A stretch of DNA of 64,000 nucleotides from Cryphonectria parasitica EP155 (Eukaryota; Ascomycota; Sordariomycetes; Diaporthales; Cryphonectriaceae), in NCBI RefSeq assembly GCF_011745365.1, contig NW_024468913.1, positions 372,001 through 436,000 on the forward strand. The letters are read 5' to 3'. The notes beneath the pieces are model-generated. The model saw only the letters and a list, made by a program, of their open reading frames with translations. It was not told the DNA's origin and made no database searches. Positions within the stretch are counted from its first letter, which is position 1; each line of letters starts with the position of its first letter. This document shows positions 46,933-58,790 of the stretch, one piece after another. The translations under genes were made by a program, and so were the position numbers.

Positions 46933-48326
46933 TCAAATCCACCCTCCATCACAGGCAGCTGATGCTGGCCTGCACCATCGTGACTCGACTTGAGTCCGAG
47001 GAGTTTCACCATGCCTCCAAAGCGTTCTTCCTCGCCTAGGGTGTTCTGTCGGTGTCTCGACAAAGACGCTTTCTGCCCTTGGAGTAGACCCTCGTCTCTG
47101 TACAGAGGCAAGAAGCTCACGAGGTAGCTTTACCCCGTCTATCTCTTGAGGGGGATATCGCTCATCACCAGTGACTTCGTACCCGTGACTGCCGGGTGCT
47201 TCATATGTCTGCCCAGGTTGGGGTCCGAGGTACTCAATTCTCTGAATCCTGGCTTGGTCGTTAAGGGTTTCCATGGGCGGGCCCCAATATCCCCCTGACT
47301 GTGCTGGGAGAGGGCTGAGCACTGGTTTGGGCACGAACAAATTGAAGATTCCACCAGTCTTGCCCTTGTTGCGAGCGAGATGTCTGATGAAGACCAACGC
47401 AGATATGATCAACACTAAGACCACAAACGCGACGCAGGCAATAGCCACGCCTATTTTGGTACTGAGCGACATGTGGACTGCTGAGGAGCTGGACTTCGCC
47501 GTTGAGCCAGAAGAAGCCTCGGATAATGGAGTTGGTGTAACAGCTAACAACGAAGGCGGTCAGCGACAGCCGTAGAGTAAGATGGGGCCTAGGTTAGTCA
47601 CCGTGATGTGTAGGAGCAACATGGGATGCTGAGAAGGTGAAAAATGGGGACAGAGTGATAAGCAACGTCGAGCCTCCATTCATAGGCTATGAACACCGTC
47701 ACTTGAAGTGATGAGAACTGAGACGCGATAGACTGGAATGTGGTAGAAGGCACAGGAGAAAGGAACTCACTTGGGGTAGGCTCATGATCACAATCATACA
47801 TCCCGGAGCAGGTTGTGCCCTCGTCAGTATTCTGATAGAGATCATTCATGGTCTTCTCCCAGCACACAAAGGTTCCATAGCCGTTTTCTCCGGTACCCGC
47901 CCAGTCGCCTTGCGCAACCTCCGGTCTGAGTACGGCGGTGAAGGTGACCCCCGTGTCCGAGAAGCGCGTGGTTGTTGATGTATTTGCCCACTGACGTGTA
48001 GTGTTATAAGGAGTATCGACGGTGGCAGTGTCATTAGGTGAGCTGTTCGGCGGTCCTGGGAAGTAGGCCATCTCCGAGGAAAGAAAGCCATCTGCTGTGA
48101 TGCAATCGGCGAGGACGACATGCTCAGCGTTGCTCCGAGAGGAGATGCGGCTTACAGTTGACAGAAGAGCGGCTCTTTGAATCGCTTTCCAGTCCTGGAC
48201 TCCAGGTAGACTTTCCGACGTTTTGGTAGCTTGAAATGAGTCGGCGGGTGGAAGGACAGCAATCGTAGCGAGCATAAAAGGTGAGGCCAAAAATGCGAAA
48301 GAGAGCCAGTTCTTCATGGCAACCAT
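46933..48326 (-). CDS. Single-pass membrane protein with secreted N-terminal domain
   Basis: Two exons, 48326-47771 and 47543-46933, join to 388 residues. The start has two in-frame ATGs (Met1 and Met4) before a signal peptide. Residues about 25-185 form the extracellular part, with several N-x-S/T sites and a few Cys. A Ser/Thr-rich stem of about 30 residues leads to one membrane helix (about 216-238, IGVAIACVAFVVLVLIISAL) followed by a basic stop-transfer RHLARNKGK. The cytosolic tail of about 145 residues is polar and Pro-rich and looks disordered. This layout is common in fungal surface sensors and adhesins, but no named domain is seen. A role in surface sensing is only a guess. Confidence 0.75.
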
Positions 48327-48425
48327 CGAAAGAGTTCGTAAAGAATATAGAACATTAGGGCCTCTTTGATGCCTACCCCTGGGGATGAAGAAAAGCGACA
48401 AGAAAATTTCAGTTAGATTGTGTAA

Positions 48426-48782
48426 ATGGTGAAAGGAACAGATATCAGCACACAAGTACTAATATGTGATTCGTCAAGCATGAACTGTCCGGGGATAAAA
48501 GGCATGCGCCGAGTGATCTCAAACAAATCGCCAGGAGCAGTCTACCTGTATTTGGAGACCCATTCAGGGGCCGAAATTGATCTAGAAGACAAGGCACTCG
48601 ATCCAGATGCCAGAATGGCGAGGATTGACACACATGGCAACTTCGCCGTGTGGCCCATCACAGGTGGTTTGCATGAAACGGAAACGCCATCTGATTTGCA
48701 TTACCGAGAATGGCTGAGAGAGCAACCTGTTCAAGATGATTGGCCTTGGACTAAACTTTTCGACTGTTGTACCTGGAGCTGA
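48426..48782 (+). CDS. Possible small orphan protein, 118 residues
   Basis: A plus-strand frame from ATG 48426 (or in-frame ATG 48480) to TGA 48782 has a protein-like composition with Trp, Cys and acidic residues spread evenly, including an FAVWPITGGLHE segment. No signal peptide, domain or homologue is recognised. It starts 100 bp from the start of the divergent membrane-protein gene. It could be a real orphan gene, a fragment, or a chance frame. Confidence 0.35.
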   Translation: MVKGTDISTQVLICDSSSMNCPGIKGMRRVISNKSPGAVYLYLETHSGAEIDLEDKALDPDARMARIDTHGNFAVWPITGGLHETETPSDLHYREWLREQPVQDDWPWTKLFDCCTWS

Positions 48783-49015
48783 GTGGTAAGCGAGGGGCCA
48801 TTGGGGGCTGTGTGGGCCGTGGTTGCCTAAGCAGTCGCCTCTTGCTGGAAATGCCGACAACCCAAGTGTCAGCGGCATGTCAGTGTATTATACATGTAGA
48901 TATCTTAAGCCTTGCGATGGAGAGGAGAGAGAGAGACGGTTGAGGCAGTCATTATGTTGTTGCCCTTCGTCGGTGTCACCATGACTTGTCATCTTTGCAG
49001 CCTGATTAAGCTGTG

Positions 49016-50243
49016 TCATCCTTCAGCCACGGGGATCGCGTACTCTCTTTTTCCCTCCGTGCAGAACAGTACGACAACGGAACTTGGGCTGAGGTGGAGT
49101 TCGGCTCTCGCATCTCGACAAGCGGTCCTCAGCGCGGCCAGCGTGGCAGCACCGCATGGGCCTGGCTGCAGGCCCAGGCTCTCGAGCTCGCAGACGGCCA
49201 TGTGAGCCTGGTAGTCGGTAACGGTGACATCGGCATTTACTGCAGGCTGAAGGACTGGCCAGGCGGTTGATGATACCGTTCCACAATTCATGCCACACAT
49301 AATAGAGTCACCAGTGTGCACAGGAGTGATCCGGCCAGCCTCAAGCGACGCCTTGAAACATGCAGCGGTGGTGGGCTCGACGGTGATGACCGACGCCCTA
49401 GAGCTCTGGTCCCGCTCTGTGCTTTTGTAATGGCGAGTGACGGCGTGGGCGATAGACCCTACGCCAACAGGAATGAAGGCATGGGTTGCTGTGATGCCCC
49501 GTGTCATGGCTAGAACCTGAGCGTCCGCTTCACGTAACATAGTGGTGTAGCCCTCGACCACCCACTGCTTAAGAACTTAGTATTATGTTCAGTCTAGCGA
49601 TTGGGGGACAGAAGACAGCGGATCAACGGACCTCGGGGATCTGCTCGTAGCCATCCCAGCCCATATCCATAACGAGTATGACCTTGTCGTCCACGTCTGC
49701 TTCCCTTCTAGCAGCAGCGACGCTGTCATCGTAGCTTCCGTCTACCACGATAATTTCAACGCCTTCGGATCGTATCCGCGCTCTCGTGGTCTCTGGCATG
49801 AAAGCTGGGATGAGGATTCTGGCGGGCATGCCAAGATATCGGGCCATGCGAGCAACAGCTCGGCCCCAGTTCCCCTCTGAGCATGTGACGAGGCTGAATC
49901 CGTGGGTCTTTGCCTTGGCTCCCAGGTCCTCCCACAGCTGTGACGACTCTCGGGTGTCTTCCACAAGGCTCGCGGGGTCCAGGCCCAGCTTCTCGGCGAG
50001 AGCCCTGAAGACAGCCCAAGAGGCACCCAGGATCTTGAAGGATGGTAAACCGAAGCGACCTGACTCGTCCTTGACAAAGACGTGCCCGAGCTGAAGTTCT
50101 TTGGCCAATGTTGGTAGCGAATGAAGCGGCGTCTCGTCGTACTGTGGCAGCTTGCGGTGGAAGGCCAAGACCTGGGACGCTATCTCGGTACTCAGACCCA
50201 TGACGTTCGCGCTCGACGAGTTGATGTAAATGGTTGGCTCCAT
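49016..50243 (-). CDS. Diaminopropionate ammonia-lyase-like PLP enzyme
   Basis: Two exons, 50243-49632 and 49564-49016, join to 386 residues. ATG 50243 is chosen because homologues begin close to the IYIN segment. The fold-type II PLP enzyme signature is FGLPSFKILGA, with Schiff-base Lys at 70; further family segments are TCSEGNWGRAVA and VGVGSIAHAV, and CTEG near the C-terminus, which would contact the PLP phosphate or ring. Diaminopropionate ammonia-lyase (EC 4.3.1.15) turns 2,3-diaminopropionate into pyruvate and ammonia; related family members act on other amino acids such as serine or threonine. The enzyme is probably cytosolic. The intron donor is GTCCGT, less common but frame-preserving. 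The substrate is inferred from family resemblance. Confidence 0.85.
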
Positions 50244-50932
50244 TGCCTCGACACCTCTGGAAGACAAGTGAAAGGTGTTTCAGAAAGAGACGGCCGGACG
50301 GGTCTAGCAGGTGCCGTGAAGAGGGAGGTAGGAGGTTTGCCAGGTGCCAAGGCAGACGGTGGCAGCGACGGTGGCAGCGACAGTGGCAGAGTGACGGATT
50401 GGATGGCGCATGCGATCGACGGCAATGAAATGATGCAGTAATCAAGACTGTAGGACTGGAATCTTGGTCAGGCGGCAAGATTAGATTGAGGAGGGCTTGC
50501 AGTGAGTGCAGTCGCGACTGACAAGCGCGAGCATCGATAGATACATAGACTGGCCCCTTCCGTGCCCACCAGGCCCCAGTTATCCCTGTATCTAACCTCG
50601 TACATGCGAAGATGATGATATCATTCAGCTCATATTCTCTCGATGGACTAGGCAAATGGGGAACAACCGTGTCCAAGGTTGGTTACATGAAGAAGCATGA
50701 CAACAACTGTATTTCTTGACTCACAGAGTCAGATCACTCGTGGCCATATATATCTCGCCGTTCGTCTACGGGTAGTCGTGCCAGAACCTGACACAGGTAC
50801 TTAAGCATTCCCAACACCCCACACTGCCCCAACGTACCCACCATCGGAAGAAAAAAAAGGGGAAAAGGAACCTAGTTCTTTCAAAGACAAACGAATAAGA
50901 GAAGGGCAAAAGGAAAATGCAAAAGAATGGAT
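50244..50932. other. Intergenic upstream of the PLP-enzyme gene
   Basis: This 0.69 kb stretch holds the promoter of the minus-strand PLP enzyme and the 3' flank of the tRNA gene. A Gly/Ser-coding-like AGTGGCAGCGA repeat occurs near 50358-50390. No gene is recognised. Confidence 0.45.
50921..50924 (-). terminator. RNA polymerase III T-run terminator of the tRNA gene
   Basis: On the minus strand a TTTT run lies about nine bases after the tRNA 3' end, the normal Pol III stop signal. Confidence 0.6.
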
Positions 50933-51030
50933 TGGACACAGTGGGAATTGAACCCACGACCTTTCACAGGCATAGCAAAGCAGTCATTTGCGATTGCGAA
51001 GCGAAAATCATACCCCTAGACCATGCGCCC
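50933..51030 (-). tRNA. tRNA-Ala (anticodon CGC) with a 26-nt intron
   Basis: The 98-nt locus folds as a nuclear tRNA: acceptor stem GGGCGCA pairs with TGTGTCC, the T arm GTGGG-TTCAATT-CCCAC contains box B, and the D arm has GG in its loop. Taking anticodon stem TTCGC/GTGAA, the loop reads TT-CGC-A before the intron and T after it, so the anticodon is CGC (50998-50996), Ala, with a 26-nt intron (50994-50969) after position 37. The third acceptor pair is G:U, the known Ala identity element. The rest of the body, especially the D arm and the variable loop AGGTC, looks like tRNA-Pro. If the stem were shifted by one base, the anticodon would be TCG (Arg), but the Ala-like loop favours CGC. Confidence 0.8.
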
Positions 51031-52026
51031 AATAAGATTTATGATAAAAGATAGGCATGTCCTATATATATAGCGCGTTTTCTTTAGCCCAGGTCTAGTT
51101 CTATCCAACCTAGGGTAAAAATTTTTGACGGCACTTGGCAGGAACGAACGATTCCACTTCAGTTTTGTCCAAAAGTCAGACAAAGTCAGATGACATGTCT
51201 GTCAAGTTGCTCGTTCCTTCTTATCCAGATCAGCCACTAAGCGAGCTGACCATGAACTCAAATTCGACGCTTGCTCACGGCCCATCGTCCTCTCCGCCAT
51301 TATTCCTCCTCCTTTTCCATCCTCCCGGATCGACCTTCCATGACTGGCAGCCAAGGACCGCCAGAGACGAACCTTCTTTTCCCTATACTGGTACATAGAA
51401 GGGGCTAATCCAGATCCTTGGGACGTTCCCCCACCAGGGTACTGTCTCCTCCCTTTGCCCCTCTCTCTCAGCAGAGGGTCCAGGCCATTCTGCCCGTCAT
51501 GTCACCTGCGTGCTATCTCTACAAGCATGATTCCCATGCAAAGCATGCCACTGTGTCATGCCTATCTTGTGCAAACAGCAGTACGCGAACGCGCTACTAG
51601 CTCTAGCTTATCAGCTGTTGTGGGATTCATGGCGGGGCCTCGGCGGCACTTCAGCGCGAATGGCCGCCACCGCCTAGGCCCTACGAGGTCCGCACTTTAA
51701 CAGGGTCGATAAGAGATTTCTCCGCAACGGGTGGCGGAGATCGGTGCTCCCCCCTTGAGATAGGGCTTTTTTTTTCTACCATAGTAGTCAAGATCCCTGA
51801 AGGAGGAGGGTCCTGGCTTTCTTTTTTTTCTGCATAAGAGCCCCATCGGCCGCCAGCGATCGCGGCACGCGACCACAAAAAAAAAGGTTGACAATTTGTC
51901 GTCGAAATCTCTCGGTCTGACCTGTCTGTCGCTGGCTTCCCTGAGCTCTCTTGCGCGGACCATTGGACAGATTGCCATCCTCGTCAGGCACCCAGGGCAG
52001 GGCAGGGCAGAGCAAGAGAGAAAGAG
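51031..52026. other. Intergenic, about 1.0 kb
   Basis: This is the upstream side of the tRNA gene (minus) and of the NCS1 permease (plus). Internal tRNA promoters need little of it; the right part should be the permease promoter. A GGGCA repeat lies at about 51993-52010. No gene is seen. Confidence 0.5.
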
Positions 52027-53881
52027 ATGAGAATCTCGGAGGCGCCCACCAGGGCTCGCACTTTTGTGCGCACCAAGGCCACCTCGGCACGCCATGCCTT
52101 CACCAGCGGTGCTGCCTTCAGGGCCTGGATCGAGGCGCCGTCGTCGACCCTCGACCTCCATGGGAGACAAGTGCACTCGGAATCCGACTCGCGGTGGTCC
52201 AACGAGGACCTTGACCCGACGCCCCCCGCCAAGCGCACTTGGAGGTGGCAGAACTTTGTTTCCTTCTACTGGGCTCTGTCCTTCGGCAACTGGACATTGG
52301 GCTCTACCATGGTCGGCCTGGGCCTGAATTGGTGGGAGGCCATCATCGTCATCTTCGTCTCTCAGCTCATCTCCTCGGTCGCCATGTTCTTCAACAGTCG
52401 CTGCGCCTCTGCATACCACATCGGCTATCCCGTCGTCGCCCGAAGCGTCTTCGGCATGTGGGGATCCTTCTACGTTGTCGCGGCACGCGCGTGCCTGGCC
52501 ATCATCTGGTACGGCGTTCAGCTGTACTCAGGCTCAAGCTTCGTCGCCGTCATGCTGCGCTGTGTCTTTGGCCATCTCTACGACGACATCCCGAACAATA
52601 TCCCGGCCTCCATGGGCATCACCACTGCAGGAATGCTCTCGTTCTTCCTGTTCTGGTGTGTGCACTTCCCCTTCTGTGCCCTGCGTCCCTACCAGCTGAG
52701 GTGGTTCTTCTGGCTCAAGACTGCCCTCATGATTCCCTCCATCCTCGGCCTCTTCATCTTCTGTCTGGTCGACACAAAGGGAGGCGTGGGGAGCGTCTAC
52801 AGCGGAACCTTGTCGGGAAACAAGGCCTGGTATATCCTGAATGCCATCAACGCCGGGATGGGCAATACCGTAAGTAATAGCTATGCAATCAATCTAATAG
52901 CAGCCCATTCAGCTATGTGGGATCTACTGAAGTCTGGTTCACTAACCCACTCTTCCCCCCTTCTCCCAGGCTACACTCATCACAAACCAGCCCGATATTG
53001 CCCGCTGGAGCAAGACGAAAACCGGCGCCATGTGGTCGCAGCTCTTCACGAATCCTATCGCCGTGACCCTCTCCGCATCCCTTGGCATCCTGGCGACTGC
53101 TGCTCTCAACAACACGTGGGGTACTGAGCTGTGGAACCCGTGGGACCTGCTGGACGCCATCCTGGACCGCTACTGGACGGGTGGCGCGAGGACTCTCGTC
53201 TTCCTCTGCGCCTTCTGCTGGATGTTTTCAATCCTCGGCACCAATATTGCCGCCAACATGATCCCCTTCGGCTCCGACCTGACCCTTCTTTTCCCCAGGT
53301 ACTTCACAATTCCTCGTGGCCAGTTCATTGTCGAGTTCCTGGCCTTTGCAATCTGCCCTTGGAAGATTCTCGCCTCCGCCAGCGTCTTCGAGACCTTCCT
53401 CTCTGGCTATGGCCTCTTCATGGCCAGCGTCGTCGCTGTCATGGTCGCCGACTACTGGGTCTTGACCAAGGGCAACGTCTTTATCTCATGGCTCTATGAC
53501 CCGACCCGCGCCAACAAGCACTACTACTACAACAAGGGCTGGAACGTGCAGGCCTACATCGCCTACATCTGCGGCGTGGCCCTGCCCTTCCCGGGTTTTT
53601 GCGGCACGCTCGGCGCCAACGTTTCTGCCTCGGCCACGCACCTGAGTGATATCGGCTGGATCCTCTCTTTCACCGTTACCTTTGTCGTGTACGTCGTTCT
53701 GTGCAAGTTCTGGCCCACGCACAACCAGAAGCTCATCAAGGAGATGGGCTACAACTGGGAGTATGCCGTCAGCGACGAGTTTGTCGCCCCCGACGGCACG
53801 GTCATTGTAGAGCGTGACAATGTGGTCTACGGAGAGGAGGCGTCCGATAACGTGCCCACGACGGTGGACTACAAATACTGA
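52027..53881 (+). CDS. NCS1 family nucleobase/allantoin-type permease
   Basis: Two exons, 52027-52869 and 52970-53881, join in phase 0 to give 584 residues. About 12 membrane helices are predicted. The family landmarks of the Fur-type branch are present: a long cytosolic N-terminus ending in a TWRWQNFVSFYWA segment before helix 1, GVQLYSG in helix 3 and NAGMGNT followed by ATLITNQPDIARW, a conserved loop. NCS1 transporters bring uracil, allantoin, uridine, cytosine or related compounds into the cell with H+ or Na+. The residues that decide substrate are not clear enough to choose one. The start ATG follows a purine-rich leader. Together with the NCS2 gene, this gives the window two nucleobase permeases, but they are 25 kb apart. 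Confidence 0.9.
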
Positions 53882-54832
53882 TGGTCGGCCGAAGTTGTAC
53901 ATATCATCATCATCATCATCATCATCAGTCTCGTACACTGGGATTTTAAAGCCCGCTGAAGTTATCATAGCTGTCTCTCCTCCCCCTCCCCCTTCGAGAC
54001 ATGACACAGGACGGCGGTAAAGTGATGGCGCTCATATTGATCAGATCTGCCCACTCTGACCTCGTAGGTGCCGTGTATGTTCACACCCCTCACCCAGGCA
54101 AGTCTTGATCATCTGTGTGACGTTCAGCCACCAGAGGCCGTGATCATATTGCTCTCACCCGTGACGCCCCTCCTCCCTTCACTTTGGATAAAATGTGTCA
54201 TATGCCAAAGAACTGGGACCCGTCCCGGCCGCGTCATGGAGTCACGATGTTTTGATACCGTGACGTTGTAGCTGTAGCCGGAAGGCATGAGCTCGTTGGC
54301 TTCGGGGAGTAGGAGGGGCGCAAGGAATGAGACGTCAAGGTTGCGAACAAGGGCTGTGGGTGCCCACCTGCATTGTAACGGACTTGGACCGCTCTTATAG
54401 ACAAAAATATCTATGCCTGGGTGGTAGGAAGCACTTGTTTGCCACGTCTACCGCCAGGGAAGGTCGAGGGACTGAAGCTGAGCTCTCTGCTTGGGCAGTC
54501 CCACGGTTGGCGCTACAAGCAGCCACAACTCCCCGAGCCGGAGACGGGCCTAGTGTCAAGGTCTTTATGCGCAGAGCCGCAGAAGAGGGTATTATTGCGT
54601 TTTTGCTGAGTATCAAAAGGCCGACCCGCTACATACAAGTACTTTTTAGGTACTCAACTAAACTAAACTATCTGTTTCCGACACTGCGTACACTGCAGAT
54701 ATACAGAGTATCTCATACGATCAAAGGTTAGTTACTCTTTGCTGACGCTCATCCTCTCCACACTATAACCCTCCCTTCATTATTCGTTACGTCCAAGCCC
54801 GCAAGCACACAACTCCATCACTTCAGCACAAT
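53882..54832. other. Intergenic between convergent genes, about 0.95 kb
   Basis: This lies between the NCS1 stop (plus) and the MUP1-type stop (minus). Apart from the ATC microsatellite no gene or RNA is recognised. Confidence 0.5.
53900..53926. repeat. (ATC)n trinucleotide microsatellite
   Basis: About eight uninterrupted CAT/ATC units lie just downstream of the NCS1 stop codon, in its 3' UTR. Confidence 0.8.
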
Positions 54833-57524
54833 CTATACCGAGCCCTTCTCTCCAGACTCGACCAGCACGCCCCCTTCAACGCTCTCCGTCGAACCAGAGC
54901 TATATCGCTGCCTGCCCGTAGCATCGTGTGTCTCGTCCCACTGGGCGAGCTCGCTGACAGGTATCTTGGTGAGTACGTGGCTCGTTGCGCCGCCGTCCAG
55001 CTCGATGATTTCCTGGCGAATTCGATAGCCGCGTATTCTTGGGACCAGGGAAATCCACTGTTGTGTTTGGTTTCTTGGTTAGTATTCCTCTCAAGATAAG
55101 AAGGAAGATAGAAATAAAAAAGGCATTGAGTTATCGATGGTCGATTTACAGGAACATCTTGTCATAAAAAAGAAAAGTATAGAAAAAGTTCCACTTACAG
55201 CCCAGTAGTACACGGCACAAGCGATAATACTTTTAAAAAGATGTATGTCAGCCACGCATTCATGTCGTCAAAATTCTCCATTTCCACATGAGCCGCCGTG
55301 CCACGAAGGGAGGGAAACTACTCACAGTGCAATGCCCGTAACAACATACGTAGCATACCAGAACGACACATCGCCGGCATAAGGACCGCCCGTGGGAGGG
55401 TACCACGGCATGACCAGCTGGAAGATGGCGACGAGGATGGTGAGGATGATGCACGCGTCCCAGGCGCGGAAGACGGGCCGAGGGAGGTTCAGTCGGCCAC
55501 GGCGCCATCGGACGAGGTAGAGCCCGATGGCCAAGAGGAGACTGAAGAAGGCGGCTGGGTAGACCTGGAGATCGCTGACTGGAAAGAGGTGAAAAGAGGT
55601 GGGTTAGTAAGAAGAGGGATAACCATAGTTTGGGGCCCATGGTTGTGTGTGTCTCTCTCCTCGAAGGCTGTACGTACTGAAGTTGAAGGCATCTCCAGCC
55701 GGCGGAGCGAGAATCATCACGATCGTGAGCAACCACTTGACAAAGTACGGGCCGAGGGGTGTGCCGAAGGGCTTAGTGGAAGCCCAGAACCGAGGCCACG
55801 GCAAGACACCTTGTCTGTACACACACGAAGTCCATTAGTAATAAGTTCTTTTGAACCTCTTCAATCTTAAGACACCGAACGAGTTAAAAGAAAGGGGGCG
55901 GGGGAGGCTAGTGTTATCACATACCGTCCACATTCCCGCAGCACTCGCGACTGTCCAAGCAGCACGGCGAGGAGGTTGCCGAAGGAGCTCAGCGCGATCA
56001 GGAAGTTGAGCCCCCTCACGGCACCACTCGACCCGAACACGTTGGTGAAGAAGAGACTGGCTGCGATCTGCTCTGCTGCGGCGAGATCTTCGCGGGGAAC
56101 TGTGAGGGTGCGACGATCATGTCAGTCGTTGAATAAAGGGAATTATGCTTTTCCAATGGTCCTTAGGACCCCCCTCTCTTCCTCGCAATGGGTGTGCTGG
56201 AATTCGCTTACCTGCTGCGAAATAGGCGATGTTGGCTAGGATGTATAGAGCTCCTACGACTGCGAGAGAGATATAGCCGTTCTTCTGGATTTGTTTGACT
56301 GGGTTCTGTGGACTACGTGTCAGCATATAGATCCAGGTCTTCCCGGCGCAGGCCTCGAGTTTACCTTGACTTCATTCACGACATTGAATGCATTGGTATA
56401 GCCCGCGTAGGAGAAGGCAATCTTGTACAGGGCATTTGTTAACCCGTACGTGGTTGCCGGGTCCTGGTTGAATGAGTCTCGGAAGTTGACGAGCGGATCT
56501 TCGACTCTTGTGTGGCCACCGAGGACGACAAGCCCTGTGATGCTGATGAACACAAGTGCTGTTTGGTGTTAGTGGATCGCTATGATTTGTTTCGTTTATT
56601 CAAAGCATTTGTAGGAGACCAGTTTGGGGGGGGAGGGGGGTAAATTACTTACTCAACACCTTGATGATTCCAACAGCATTGGAAAACCAATAGGAGAACC
56701 TGGTGTGGAGAGCAACGACTGCGATGAGATTAGCGAGGTCTGGACAAGAGAGCACAAACATTTTGTCTTGAACGTACGGATAAAGGCTACTGTGTATCCT
56801 GCGACGGCAACCCCCTTCAGCTGCCATCCAGTATAATCATGGCCGCTTGTAGCGAATAGGTATTCAGCGAGTACTATGAGTTGTTTGTGTCAGACATGTT
56901 CATCGCAATGCATCAGATCTGTTCAAAGTTAATGACTTACCAATGGAATTACCACTGCTGAAGGAAAGGATCACCGTCTGGAAAGCAAATGCCGTGGGGA
57001 ACAGCCACCTCGGTCGAGGATACGCCTGCTCCAGATACACCACTTCTGAGCCGCTACGGTTGGAGAAGTACGATGCAAACTCCAGGTACACGGCAAACGA
57101 GGCCACCGACATGATCAAGCCTATGAACCAGTAAATCATGCTCAGGCCAACACTGCCCGTGTCCTTCAGGATGGTCGATGCTGGTGGTGGTGATATCGCG
57201 TCAGCAAGATGAAAAGGAATCTTCTCATAAAACCCAGATGGGGGGGGGGGGGGGGCAACACTAATACGTACGCGTCGAGTACACTCCAGTGCCTATCATC
57301 ATGCTGATATTGAGGAAGATGATGGTGATGGAGCCCACATCGTAGCCGAGCGGCGACTCGATCTCGACAGGAGCCCCCGAGGCTTCCTGGTACGTCGGGC
57401 CAGAGTCGTTTCCTGCCTTCTCGACCACATAGTACAAGGTGCCGTCTGTGACCTCTGACTGGTCGTCGCCGACATTGTCTGGTGCCTGCTCCCGCTGGCT
57501 GAACGGCCGCCGCCAGAATGCCAT
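54833..57524 (-). CDS. MUP1-type amino-acid permease (APC superfamily)
   Basis: Eleven exons join in frame to 587 residues: 57524-57272, 57180-56941, 56873-56778, 56718-56653, 56558-56365, 56306-56213, 56099-55925, 55814-55678, 55578-55326, 55229-55199 and 55057-54833. About 12 membrane helices are seen. After a 70-residue cytosolic N-terminus, helix 1 carries the family-typical IGTGVYSTPST turn, followed by TGSVGLSM, an AVYLEF segment and a GNVVNEVK-like AFNVVNEVK motif. These match the high-affinity methionine permease MUP1 and its fungal relatives in the LAT-like branch of the APC superfamily. It should import methionine or a related amino acid across the plasma membrane. The tenth exon is only 31 nt and its acceptor AAAAG is weak, so that join is the least certain. 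The C-terminal tail contains Lys residues that could be ubiquitinated. Confidence 0.9.
57240..57255 (+). repeat. G16 homopolymer in intron 1 of the MUP1-type gene
   Basis: Sixteen consecutive G residues, read as C16 in the transcript, lie inside the intron 57271-57181. Length errors in sequencing are likely here. Confidence 0.85.
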
Positions 57525-58790
57525 CTTCGATAAGAAAAAGATTTAGAGGCGCAAGAGTAAAGTGATTAAGAGCTTGCTAGCCTAGTACGGATGGTTGAGA
57601 AGGCCGGGTTATACTAAGAAGAAGATCGGCGAGGAGGGGAGTGGCCTCTAAAAAGGGCTAAAACATGTACCTGGGGTTCCTGAAGCAGTAGGTGCATGAG
57701 AAGAACCAGACAAAACCGTCCTGCTCGGAATACGAGGTGTGTGTATGCATATATGTATGTAAGTATGTATGGCCCTTAAACCTTGACAGCCTCGGTCACT
57801 TATTATCAATAAACGCAACCGTGGTTCGTAAAGACTCCACAGCCCAATGACGAGAGTTATGGATCAGATGGCAAGCAGCTCAGTTCTTGGCCTAGCTCGC
57901 CCATATAATTAGTAGATAGTAAGGTTGTTACAGACATCCAGGGCTCAGGGGGGAGGGGGAGGGGGCAAACAAACTCACCAAGGTCTCGATCGGCCAAGTC
58001 CGTGCCTCTCTATACAAGACAGGATAGAAGGTCTTACAAAGAAGTGACAGATCCTGCAACGTTCTCCTCACGAAATCGTTATCAATATCTATATTCCCAG
58101 TGGCTGGCCGATATCAGCTGCGGCCTCGAAACAAATGTGGCTCTGGACCCCCCGTTGCTCATCGTGGGGGAAGATGTCGCCATTGCGGGCGCGCGCTGGT
58201 GCAACGTCAGGCCAACCAGCTCTCTAGGTGGTATTCAGGAATGGTTTAACCTGCCACCCACGCGAAAGGGCCCTGTTGGGACTTCTGATTACATATTGAA
58301 AATCCTGATAGCCAATATTTTAGGTTTGTACTATGTATACAAGAGGTCGATCCGGTGATTAGATCTCGGGCCGGAGCAGGCCACGTAGACTCGCGTCGCA
58401 TGTCGCAATGTATTATCATCAATGCCCACCCGCAGAAGCTGAAAGAAGGATTCATTTTTTTGTAATTGATTCCGTCTATATGACCGAGTTCGAACTGCGC
58501 AGCTAGCATGTCATAAGAGACGGGAAAGGTGAGCTCATTTTGGGAGACAATTGTGAAGGATGACTTGTTCTCAATCAACAGAAGAGGAGCTCTAAATCAT
58601 GACCCTGGGATCTAGAAAAGAATGCACCATTGATCTTGTGGGTATCAAACATCGCCACAAGGACGAAACATGTACTGGCTGGCGCGAAATCCACCAAGAA
58701 ATAGAAGATACACGAGAATCTACAATGGATTTGGGCAATATCGCACCCAAAAACAGCACTCGAGTCGCTACCCCTGTCCCAACAACTCCT
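57525..58790. other. Intergenic, about 1.3 kb
   Basis: This is the promoter region of the MUP1-type gene and the 3' flank of the alpha/beta hydrolase, both on the minus strand. A G-rich stretch lies at about 57947-57965. The 118-codon frame at 58002-58358 (plus) shows no recognisable feature. Confidence 0.45.

Noticed and set aside
52239..52877. 212-codon plus-strand frame
   Set aside because: Out-of-frame shadow within the NCS1 permease exon.
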